Below, piece after piece: positions 57,838 through 64,000 of a stretch of 64,000 bases of DNA. The stretch's first letter is position 1. Each line of letters begins with the position of its first letter. A program made the position numbers and the translations under genes. The notes below the pieces were generated by a model. It was not told the DNA's origin and searched no databases. It saw nothing but the letters and a program-made list of their open reading frames with translations. Source of the stretch: DASZVB01 sp036272055 (GTDB lineage: Bacteria > Myxococcota_A > Polyangia > Polyangiales > Polyangiaceae); assembly GCA_036272055.1 (NCBI GenBank), contig DATAZL010000133.1:310001-374000 (forward strand). Reading direction: 5' to 3'.

Positions 57838-58758
57838 ATGCGCCCGCTTCTTTATTGCTTCTTCTCCGCGCTCGCGTTCGTAAGCTCCGGATGCTCCTCG
57901 GACTCGAAGGGCTCCGCCAAGGCGAGCGTCGAGACGACTGACGCCGGCGACTCCGGTAGCACGCCCGTCGACACCGGCCCGCAGCCGAAGCTTCCCGCCG
58001 CGCCTGCGGACTGCCCGACCCTCGCGACCGGCACCGTGAACGTGCTCGGTCAGCCCGTGGAGCTCTGGGTCGGCGACAAGCAGCCCGGCAAGAAGGGCCC
58101 GGTGCTCCTCTACTGGCACGGCACCGGCAGCACCGCGGACGAGATCAAGGCGTTCATGTCCCCGATGCTCGACGAGATCCAGGCCGAGGGCGGCATCGCG
58201 GCGTCGTTCACGACGACGCTCGGCACCGGTACCACGACCGGCAACAACGTCTGGTACACCGGGGACTACGACTCTGCCGACGTCATCGTCGCTTGCGCCG
58301 CGCAGCAGCTCGACGTCGACGTGAAGCGCATCTACGCCGCGGGCTGCAGCGCCGGCGGGCTCCAGGCAGGGTCCATGGTCGCGGCGCGCTCGAGCTACCT
58401 CGCCGCCGCGATGACGAACTCCGGCGGCGATCTCCTCGTCTCCACGTTCGACGACCCCACGCACATCCCGTCGATCATCACGACCCACGGCAATTTCGAC
58501 CAGGACTTCGTCGTCGTCCACTTCTCCGACGTGAGCAAGCACACCGACCAGGTGATCGCCGACATGGGCGGCTTCTCGGTGGACTGCGACCACGGTGGTG
58601 GTCACTGCGGCGCGCCGGCCGACGACATCGCCGCCGAGTGGCAGTTCGTCAAGGATCACCCCTTCGGCGTCAGCGTCGACCCCTATGCGAACGGCTTGCC
58701 GTCGACCTTCCCGACCTACTGCACCAAGTACGCCGCGATGCCGATGACGTCGCCGTGA
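57838..58758 (+). CDS. Esterase/PHB-depolymerase-like lipoprotein
   Basis: 306 residues from ATG 57838. A lipoprotein signal ends FVSSGC (Cys19), followed by a Ser/Thr/Pro linker. The alpha/beta-hydrolase core starts GPVLLYWHGTGSTADEIK (oxyanion-type strand). The nucleophile elbow is RIYAAGCSAGGLQAGSM (G-x-S-x-G as GCSAG), and a His follows in DCDHGGGHCG near residue 250. It is similar to the PHB-depolymerase/esterase branch, in which the Ser-Asp-His triad is set in this order. Substrates may be polyesters or feruloyl-type esters. Four Cys in the last third could pair. It is monocistronic, 123 bases after TetR. Confidence 0.78.
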   Translation: MRPLLYCFFSALAFVSSGCSSDSKGSAKASVETTDAGDSGSTPVDTGPQPKLPAAPADCPTLATGTVNVLGQPVELWVGDKQPGKKGPVLLYWHGTGSTADEIKAFMSPMLDEIQAEGGIAASFTTTLGTGTTTGNNVWYTGDYDSADVIVACAAQQLDVDVKRIYAAGCSAGGLQAGSMVAARSSYLAAAMTNSGGDLLVSTFDDPTHIPSIITTHGNFDQDFVVVHFSDVSKHTDQVIADMGGFSVDCDHGGGHCGAPADDIAAEWQFVKDHPFGVSVDPYANGLPSTFPTYCTKYAAMPMTSP

Positions 58759-58780
58759 GCGCGCCGCGACGGCCGCGGGG

Positions 58781-59155
58781 CTACTCTACGGTGAGCACGC
58801 CTTGCATGTCCTCGTGGCCGTCGCCGCAAAAATAGTCGCAGCGGAACGTGAACGTCCCGGTCTTCTCGGGCGTGAACGGGAGCCGCGTCTTCTGACCGGG
58901 GATCGCGTCCGCCCGTACGCCGAGCTCCGGCAGGTTGAAGCCGTGGTGCACGTCGGCCGACGTTATCTCGAAGACGATCGGGACGCCCTTCTTCAGGGTG
59001 ATCTCGCCCGGCGTGTACTGCCAGCGTTGCGCGACGACGGAGATCACCGTCGCGTTCGGGTCGTCTACCCCGTCGGTGTGGCGCGCGGCCGACTCGCTGC
59101 CGCACGCCGCGAGCGACGTCAGACAGAGAAGTGCGGTGACGGCTCCGCGCCGCAC
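58781..59155 (-). CDS. CuA-type cupredoxin lipoprotein
   Basis: 124 residues from GTG 59155, one base after the metallophosphoesterase stop. A lipoprotein signal ends TSLAAC (Cys18). The cupredoxin fold follows: VISVVAQRWQYTPGEITLKKG, then a His in DVHHGFNLPELG and the CuA motif C-x3-C-x3-H-x2-M as CDYFCGDGHEDM. These are the ligands of the binuclear copper centre of cytochrome oxidase subunit II and nitrous oxide reductase, but here the domain stands alone. It could carry electrons to the c-type cytochromes or act as a copper chaperone (inference). It is encoded with a metallophosphoesterase gene. Confidence 0.88.
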   Translation of the reverse strand: MRRGAVTALLCLTSLAACGSESAARHTDGVDDPNATVISVVAQRWQYTPGEITLKKGVPIVFEITSADVHHGFNLPELGVRADAIPGQKTRLPFTPEKTGTFTFRCDYFCGDGHEDMQGVLTVE

Positions 59156-59156
59156 G

Positions 59157-60104
59157 TCAGACGTCTCCCATCGGAGCGGGCAGCTCCTCGATGCCGTAGT
59201 TCTCGGCGGTGACGGTCGCCTCTATCCGGCGATAACCGAGCCCGGCGTTGGGCGCCGCCGGATCCCACGGGATCTGCACCTTCTTGCCGGCGGTCTCGGG
59301 CGTCGGGAGCGCGAACATGAGCGAGCGCGTCGAGTGATGCGCGATGTGCCCCGTCATGTGGTGCAGCTCCTGGTGGATATGTCCGAAGAAGACGACGACG
59401 TTCCGGTACGGCATCAGCACGTCGAGGACCTTCGCGCCGTCGGCCGTCGCCCAGTCCCACTCCGGCTTGAGATCCCAGAGTGGGCGATGGGTGAGAACGA
59501 CGATGGGTGCGTCGGCATCGAGGTGCGCGAGATCGCTCTTCAGCCACGCGATCTGGTCGTCGCCCACCATCGCGGTCGGGCTCGACACGTTGTCGAGGAC
59601 GACGAAGTGAATCCCCTTGTGGTCGAACGAGTAGTGCAGCTCGCCGAAGAAGTCCTTGTACGCCGCGCCGGCGTCGGGCGCCGCGTCGTGCTCGCCCGGC
59701 ATGAACTTCACGAGCGGTACCTGCAAGCCGTCCGCGAGCGCCTTGAACTCCGTCATGCGCTGGCGACGAACCGTGACGTCGTCCGTCGTGTGCGTCAGAT
59801 CGCCGGTGAACACGATGAAATCGGGCCGCACGTTGGCCGCGTTGATCTCGGCGATGACCGCCGGAAGCTCCATCGTCGGCTCCGGATTCACCGTGGGATC
59901 CGCGAACCCCCAGTGGGTATCGGAGAGCTGCAGGAAAAAGAAATCCTCCGCCGCGCCACGCGTAGTCCCCGGAGCCGGAGCGCCCTTCGCTGAGCTCGTG
60001 GAGCTACCGCACCCCGCGATCCCAGGAAACGCAGCGGACGCGAACACCAGGCCACCGAACCCCGCAAGCCGCAGCAGTTCTCGACGATTGATCTCATTTT
60101 TCAT
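59157..60104 (-). CDS. Exported metallophosphoesterase (Tat-type signal)
   Basis: 315 residues from ATG 60104, with GGAG upstream. The N-terminus has a twin-arginine-like NRRELLRLAGFGGLVFAS. The binuclear metal site is largely present: DTH in LQLSDTHWGF, GD in FIVFTGDLTH, GEHD in FMPGEHDAAP (usually GNHD, so the Asn is changed to Glu), LTHRPLWDLK and the GHIH motif in VVFFGHIHQE. A 'GIAGC' near residue 28 may make it a lipoprotein. It should act outside the cytoplasm on phosphoesters or other substrates. It is encoded one base before the CuA cupredoxin gene, and both are probably exported together. Confidence 0.87.
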   Translation of the reverse strand: MKNEINRRELLRLAGFGGLVFASAAFPGIAGCGSSTSSAKGAPAPGTTRGAAEDFFFLQLSDTHWGFADPTVNPEPTMELPAVIAEINAANVRPDFIVFTGDLTHTTDDVTVRRQRMTEFKALADGLQVPLVKFMPGEHDAAPDAGAAYKDFFGELHYSFDHKGIHFVVLDNVSSPTAMVGDDQIAWLKSDLAHLDADAPIVVLTHRPLWDLKPEWDWATADGAKVLDVLMPYRNVVVFFGHIHQELHHMTGHIAHHSTRSLMFALPTPETAGKKVQIPWDPAAPNAGLGYRRIEATVTAENYGIEELPAPMGDV

Positions 60105-60698
60105 GGCGTCTCCTCGGTGGTGCGCGAGAAGAGCCGCGCACTCACCCCGAAGGACGTCCAGGGACGCGATGTGGTTCCATGCGAGCGACGGGCGCTGCGA
60201 TTTTTTTGAGGAGCCCTCCACGTCGCGCCCGTCGGCGACGCGCCGTGTCCACCGGTCCCGGCATGGCCGGGCCAGCTACCAGATCGCGCTCTCTGTCTGC
60301 CCGGAGTGCGGAAACGGTTACCTGCACGCAAACGGAGAGCTCATACCCGTCAGCGCAGGCCGACAACCCGTCGAGCCCTGGCCGAGTCTCGCAAGCTCAG
60401 GGTGCCAGAGAGGAACATCGAATCGTGCGTCTCGAGGCACGGCGCAGGCGTGAGATGACCAACGCCTGCGCCGTCGTGCCGATGATTCTGCAGCACATAG
60501 ACGAGCGCGCGCTTCACCTCGCGCTGACTTTGCTCCGAGATGCAGACAGGGAGGCAAACCGTACATCCCTGACATTCGCGAGCTCGACGTGACTCGGCAA
60601 GGCCTGCGGCGAGCCGCCGGTGCTTCGCGCCGCGAAGGAAGCACAGTCCCGCATCGCGAGAGAGTCGCCGGACAGCAGCTTGATTGGGCGGGACTAGA
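60105..60698. other. Intergenic region with an HNH-endonuclease-like relic
   Basis: No intact gene. From 60274 the plus strand gives SYQIALSVCPECGNGYLHA. Later, in a second frame near 60450-60520, it gives EMTNACAVVPMILQHIDER. These resemble the middle part of DUF222/HNH-type endonucleases (VCxxCGxG, then A-x-CDAQxIG-type). The rest shows no domain. The promoter of the metallophosphoesterase gene should lie between 60105 and 60274. Confidence 0.5.
60274..60520 (+). pseudogene. HNH/DUF222 endonuclease middle fragment, frameshifted
   Basis: The plus-strand residues CPECGNGYLHANGELIPV fit the zinc-binding strand before the HNH core in DUF222-type proteins. A frameshift separates this from the ACAVVPMILQHID piece. 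There is no start codon or C-terminal HNH. The related C-terminal core lies in the decayed island at 49.2-49.35 kb, so they may be parts of one former gene family. Confidence is limited. Confidence 0.4.
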
Positions 60699-61502
60699 TC
60701 AGCGCGCGTGCGCGTCGCTCTTGCCGACGATGAGGGCGCCGAGCTGACGGAGCTCCGGCTCCGCGAGATCCGACGTGAGCACGTAGCCCAGGCCGTCGGC
60801 CTGCCAGAGAATGACGTGGAAGCCGTTGCGCGTCGTGACGAGCGCCGGCACGTCGCCGAGGGTCGAGTTGTAGGAACGGGGCCAGGGCAATGAATCGGCG
60901 CGGAAGGTCAGGAGCGTGATCTCGTGTAGACGGCGCTTGAAGACGAAGAGCGCTGCTTTGCGATCGACGAAGAGGGCGACGGCGCCGCCGATGAGCGGAT
61001 AGTCGTCGTTGCCGCCGAAGCGGAGCACTGGGGCGAAGTCGACCTTGCCGGTGAACCACGGCTTCACCTGGTGCTGATCGCTCGCCGCGACCTCGAGCGG
61101 GCTCGTCGCGTAGAGCACGCGCAGGTGGTCGTTGACGGCCTCGACGACCATCGGCTGCGCCGTGGGTGCGGACGGCCCGAGCAGGAAGATCGCCACGGCG
61201 ACGCCGAGCACCGAGGCCGCGGCGGCGAACACGACGGCGAGACCCGTTCGCGACTTCTTCACCGGAAGAGGCTTCGCGGCTCCCGCGGTGCGCGCACGGA
61301 CACGGGCTGCAAGGTCCGCCGGCGCGAAACGTCGAGGAAGGCTTTCGAGTAGCTCGCCGGTGAGCGTCTCCCGCTCGAGGGCCGCGGCGCAGTCTTCGCA
61401 GGTCGCGACGTGGGCGAGCAAGGACGCGCGCTCTTTCGGCGCGAGGGCACCGCGGGAGAGCTCCGTCATCTGCTCGCGCAGCTCGATGCACTCCGGCGTC
61501 AT
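60699..61502 (-). CDS. Anti-sigma factor with zinc-finger (zf-HC2) domain
   Basis: 267 residues from ATG 61502, overlapping the ECF sigma stop as ATGA. The anti-sigma zinc finger is clear: ECIELREQMTELSRG, then LLAHVATCEDCAAALE (His-x3-Cys-x2-Cys, residues ~30-37). One membrane span (GLAVVFAAAASVLGVAVAIFLL) lies near residues 85-107. The periplasmic part (~110-267) has a strand-rich pattern (KVDFAPVLRFGGNDDYPLIGG, FHVILWQADGLGYVLTSDL), similar to the sensor domains of anti-sigma factors. It holds the adjacent sigma factor inactive until an envelope signal. It is probably co-transcribed with that sigma factor. Confidence 0.92.
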   Translation of the reverse strand: MTPECIELREQMTELSRGALAPKERASLLAHVATCEDCAAALERETLTGELLESLPRRFAPADLAARVRARTAGAAKPLPVKKSRTGLAVVFAAAASVLGVAVAIFLLGPSAPTAQPMVVEAVNDHLRVLYATSPLEVAASDQHQVKPWFTGKVDFAPVLRFGGNDDYPLIGGAVALFVDRKAALFVFKRRLHEITLLTFRADSLPWPRSYNSTLGDVPALVTTRNGFHVILWQADGLGYVLTSDLAEPELRQLGALIVGKSDAHAR

Positions 61503-62107
61503 CGCGCGTACCCCGCGAGCTCTGCCCGGAGAAAGGCGCGCGCCCTGGTACGCCTCGATTTCACGGTGCCGAGCGGACAGTTCATGGCTTCCGCCGTCTC
61601 TGCTTCGGTGAAGCCCTCGAGATCGAGCAGGATGATCGCCCTGTGATCCTCGGAGAGCTGGAGGAGCGCGCGTTCGATATCGAGCGCGACGACCTGGCGC
61701 AGCCGATCGATCTCGATGTCGCCGCGCAGATAATCCTCGGGAGCCTCGGCGGCGTCGACGCGGTCGGGGTCCGATGACACGGGGTTTCGCCGGTCGCGCC
61801 GGCGCTGATCGATGAAGAGATTCCTGAGAACGCGAAAGAGCCAGGCACGCAGGCTCGCCTCTTCGACCGCGGTGGTCGACGAGATCGCTCGGACGAGCGT
61901 CTCCTGGACGAGATCCTCTGCAGCGGAGCCGTCACCCGAAAGCCTCCAGGCGAAATTGAACAGTGAATCCATGTGCGACAGGATGGTGTCCTCGCGCGAC
62001 GCGGATTTCGCGGGGGGACCGGGCACGAGGACCGGATAACCGATTGGCCCGCCTCGTCGCAACCGAGCCCCGTCCGATGTCTGCTTCCGGCGGGAAATAG
62101 GAAGCAT
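61499..62107 (-). CDS. ECF-type RNA polymerase sigma factor
   Basis: 202 codons from ATG 62107; the true start may lie a little downstream, since the first ~40 residues look non-conserved before REDTILSHMDSLFNFAWRLSG. Region 2 has AEDLVQETLVRAISS and LRAWLFRVLRNLFIDQRR (the -10 recognition and melting helices). Region 4 has LLQLSEDHRAIILLDLEGFTEAETAEAMNCPLGTVKSRRTRARAFLR, shown here in its key part as LEGFTEAETAEAMNCPLGTV. The regulon and promoter consensus are unknown. It overlaps the anti-sigma gene by ATGA, the usual pairing, and 89 bases separate it from the divergent oxidoreductase-like gene. Confidence 0.94.
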   Translation of the reverse strand: MLPISRRKQTSDGARLRRGGPIGYPVLVPGPPAKSASREDTILSHMDSLFNFAWRLSGDGSAAEDLVQETLVRAISSTTAVEEASLRAWLFRVLRNLFIDQRRRDRRNPVSSDPDRVDAAEAPEDYLRGDIEIDRLRQVVALDIERALLQLSEDHRAIILLDLEGFTEAETAEAMNCPLGTVKSRRTRARAFLRAELAGYAR

Positions 62108-62196
62108 TCAAAGGGCAGACGAACCAGGCGCCGTCCGGGTTCCATGTCGGGCTCATTCTCGGTCCGGCCTCACGGAAATCAGCTACTTGAGAGCAC

Positions 62197-62829
62197 ATGG
62201 CGTCAGCGCAGCGGATCTTCTTGCTCGGTGCGACGGGCCGGACGGGGCTTCCGTTCCTCGAGATGGCCGAGCAACGCGGGCACCGGGTGACGGCCTTCGT
62301 GCGTTCCCCGGCGAAGCTCCCGTCGTTGCCGAACCTGACGGTGCGCGTGGGAGACCCGCTCCGGGTGGAAGAGCTCCGGGCTGCCATCGGTGGACACGAC
62401 GTGGTCGTCACCACGCTCGGGCACCCGGACCTCCGCCCCTCGACGCTCCTTGGTGACGCGGCGAAGAGCACCGTGGCCGCCATGCAGACGGCGGGGCTCC
62501 GGCGGCTCCTCGTGGTGTCCGCCGCGATGCTCTTCGACGACGCGGGACTCATCGCGGCGATCCTCCGGCGCTCGCTTCTCCGCCATGTTGCCCGAGACTC
62601 CATGGAGATGGAACGCGCCGTCATGAGCGCCGATCTGGACTGGACCGTCGTACGACCACCTCGATTGACGGAAGGACCGCTCACCAGGAGTTACCTCGTT
62701 GCCGACGGCACCATCCCTAAGAAGGGCGCGTTCGTCACGAGCCGCGCCGACGTCGCGCACTTCTTGCTCGATGAAGTGGAGCAAAGCGCGCACCTGCGCC
62801 GCATCGTCGGCATGTCGACGCGCAAATAG
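62197..62829 (+). CDS. NAD(P)-binding epimerase/NmrA-like protein
   Basis: 210 residues. A Rossmann fold starts RIFLLGATGRTGLPFLEMA, the GATGxTG variant of the atypical SDRs that bind NADP. Next come RGHRVTAFVRSPAKL (Arg after strand two, consistent with NADP), a strand VVVTTLGHP and LLVVSAAMLF. Catalytic Tyr/Lys of classical SDRs are not evident, so it fits the SDR_a5/NAD(P)-binding_10 group, often flavin-reductase-like or redox sensors. Function is unknown. It is divergent from the ECF sigma gene and convergent with the next SDR gene, 26 bases apart. Confidence 0.85.
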   Translation: MASAQRIFLLGATGRTGLPFLEMAEQRGHRVTAFVRSPAKLPSLPNLTVRVGDPLRVEELRAAIGGHDVVVTTLGHPDLRPSTLLGDAAKSTVAAMQTAGLRRLLVVSAAMLFDDAGLIAAILRRSLLRHVARDSMEMERAVMSADLDWTVVRPPRLTEGPLTRSYLVADGTIPKKGAFVTSRADVAHFLLDEVEQSAHLRRIVGMSTRK

Positions 62830-62855
62830 CGACGCGGAGGCGTCGGCGTTCGCCG

Positions 62856-63887
62856 TCAGAGTTCGTTGTTGCGCATCGCCGCTTGCTCGCTGAGCCGGGT
62901 GAGCCTCGACGGCACGAGCGCGGATTCGCTCTCGAAGCCGGCGCGCGCGCGTGGATCGTCTCCGGCGGGGAGCGCCGCGTTAGCGACGGTGAGCGCCCTT
63001 GCGACGAGCCCCGGCGCGAGGCCATTCGCGAGCGCGGCGAGCTTCGCGGGCAGGCCGATCACGACGTGCGGCTCGCCTTTCTCGAGGGCACGAACGATGC
63101 GGCGCGCGGCGCTGCCCGAGCTGACGGAGAGCAGCGGGAGCGAGTCCGAGATCGCGAACCAGGCGTACTCCCGCTCGTGGTTCCCCTTGAAGAAGGCTCG
63201 ACGGGGCGAGCCGGTGCGCATGAGCCCGGGTGCGATGGTCGACACCAGGATGTCGTCGCGGGCGAGCTCCGCGCGCATCCCCTGTGAGAGCCCCATGAGA
63301 GCGAACTTGCTCGCGCTGTAAGGCATGAGATGCGGTACCGCGACCACGCCGCCGATGGACGCGATGTTTGCGATCCTGCCGCCGCCGCGGCTCTGCATGT
63401 CGTCGCGGACACCGAGCATCGTGCGGAGCGGCGCGAAGCAGTGGAGCTTCATGGCGTCCTCGAAGTCGTCGACGTTCATCGAGTCGAGAGGGCCGACCTG
63501 GATCGAGCCCGCGTTGTTCACGAGAACGTCGATCGGCCCGAAGATGGTGCGCACTGCGTGAAGCATCGTCTCGATCGCTCCAGGCTCGAGCAGATCGCAG
63601 GCGACGCCGATGACGGTCGTGTTCGCATCGCACCCGCGCCGGAGCTCCTCGAGGGCTCGCTGGATCTCGAAGTCGTCTCTCGCGACTATGGCGACGTTCG
63701 CGCCTTTCGCGACGAGGACGCGCGCTATCTCGAGCCCGAGCCCGCGCGCGCCACCGGTGACCACCGCGTTCTTTCCGGCCAGCGAGAATCTGCGCCTCTG
63801 GCTGACAAGCACTCCCGCGAAGAAGCTCGCGGCGATAGCGAGGAGAGACGTCGAAGCCGCTTGTCGGATGAATGCGCGCGTTGCCAT
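62856..63887 (-). CDS. Short-chain dehydrogenase with N-terminal membrane segment
   Basis: 343 residues from ATG 63887; an upstream ATG at 63908 is the alternative. A hydrophobic N-terminal helix (SLLAIAASFFAGVLV) is followed by a classical SDR: AVVTGGARGLGLEIARVL, VLVNNAG, catalytic Ser in IASIGGVVAV and YxxxK as YSASK (MPYSASKFALMG). The C-terminal part (~265-343) has GLPAKLAALANGLAPGLVARAL and a tail beyond the usual SDR. Family members with this extension often reduce ketoacyl or sterol-like substrates, but the substrate here is unknown. A possible rightward gene starts near 63968, divergent from this one. Confidence 0.88.
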   Translation of the reverse strand: MATRAFIRQAASTSLLAIAASFFAGVLVSQRRRFSLAGKNAVVTGGARGLGLEIARVLVAKGANVAIVARDDFEIQRALEELRRGCDANTTVIGVACDLLEPGAIETMLHAVRTIFGPIDVLVNNAGSIQVGPLDSMNVDDFEDAMKLHCFAPLRTMLGVRDDMQSRGGGRIANIASIGGVVAVPHLMPYSASKFALMGLSQGMRAELARDDILVSTIAPGLMRTGSPRRAFFKGNHEREYAWFAISDSLPLLSVSSGSAARRIVRALEKGEPHVVIGLPAKLAALANGLAPGLVARALTVANAALPAGDDPRARAGFESESALVPSRLTRLSEQAAMRNNEL

Positions 63888-63967
63888 GAAGCCCGGGCTG
63901 CAACGCATATGCCACGACGGCCATTCGCGGACGCCCTCCGAGCCGCCGGGAGCGGAACACGACGTGC

Positions 63968-64000
63968 ATGGCTGCCGACATGACGATATCGACGGATCCG
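63968..64000 (+). CDS. Possible start of a rightward gene cut by the window edge
   Basis: ATG at 63968 opens 11 codons (MAADMTISTDP) to the end. They are too few to name a family, and no clear ribosome site precedes it. It would be divergent from the SDR gene. Confidence 0.2.
   Translation, partial: MAADMTISTDP

Noticed and set aside
1..64000. tRNA, rRNA or riboswitch genes
   Set aside because: No tRNA-like cloverleaf, rRNA segment or recognisable riboswitch was found in the intergenic regions by eye; a covariance-model scan would be decisive.

Overview
The window looks like chromosomal DNA from a large-genome, high-GC myxobacterium, most likely Polyangiales-like (Myxococcota). This is an inference from gene content. 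The clues are a eukaryote-like Ser/Thr kinase coupled to an FHA/sigma-54 activator, many lipoproteins with Gly/Ala/Ser/Thr 'TGGA'-type linkers, c-type cytochrome lipoproteins, and tightly overlapping GTGA/ATGA gene junctions. No rRNA, tRNA or CRISPR array was seen.

Layout. 1-13.9 kb is an exopolysaccharide/secondary-metabolite locus. A leftward operon encodes a Wzc-type chain-length/tyrosine-kinase protein, a thioesterase, a Wza-type outer-membrane export lipoprotein, and then a non-ribosomal peptide synthetase (NRPS) that runs off the left edge. A rightward operon encodes a secreted clan GH-A glycoside hydrolase, two glycosyltransferases and a Wzy/O-antigen-ligase-like membrane protein. A convergent initiating sugar-phosphate transferase closes the locus. 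14.7-20.7 kb holds HPPD, a DUF2252 protein, a lipoprotein with two tandem truncated-globin domains, and heme oxygenase. 20.8-25.4 kb is signalling: an HDOD protein and a coupled FHA-activator/kinase/TPR operon. 25.5-38.6 kb is mixed: an FG-GAP lipoprotein, fpr divergent from a finR-like LysR gene, DUF1444, a glutathione transferase, a GlxA-type regulator, a cytochrome-like lipoprotein, FKBP, a Gly-rich lipoprotein, an SDR and an MFS transporter. 38.7-44.0 kb is an lhr helicase gene overlapping a Nei/Fpg glycosylase gene that starts at TTG.

From about 44.05 to 52.93 kb lies a decayed accessory island. It holds two VapBC-like modules, a MerR regulator, remnants of IS630, IS66 and IS91 transposases, and fragments of RsmG, an HNH endonuclease, a metalloprotease, a helicase and an FG-GAP protein. 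It also holds a palindromic 43-bp tandem repeat. After it come an SO2930-like cassette (diheme cytochrome, MauG-type peroxidase, parallel beta-helix protein) with a divergent TetR gene, an esterase-like lipoprotein, a CuA-like cupredoxin/metallophosphoesterase pair, an ECF sigma/anti-sigma pair and two nucleotide-binding oxidoreductases.

Two things stand out. The first is the NRPS and thioesterase embedded in a Wza/Wzc export operon. The second is a dispersed repeat family (at 12.4, 31.7, 36.0 and 52.9 kb) made of consecutive GC-rich hairpins with TTC/GAA triloops, mostly placed right behind stop codons.
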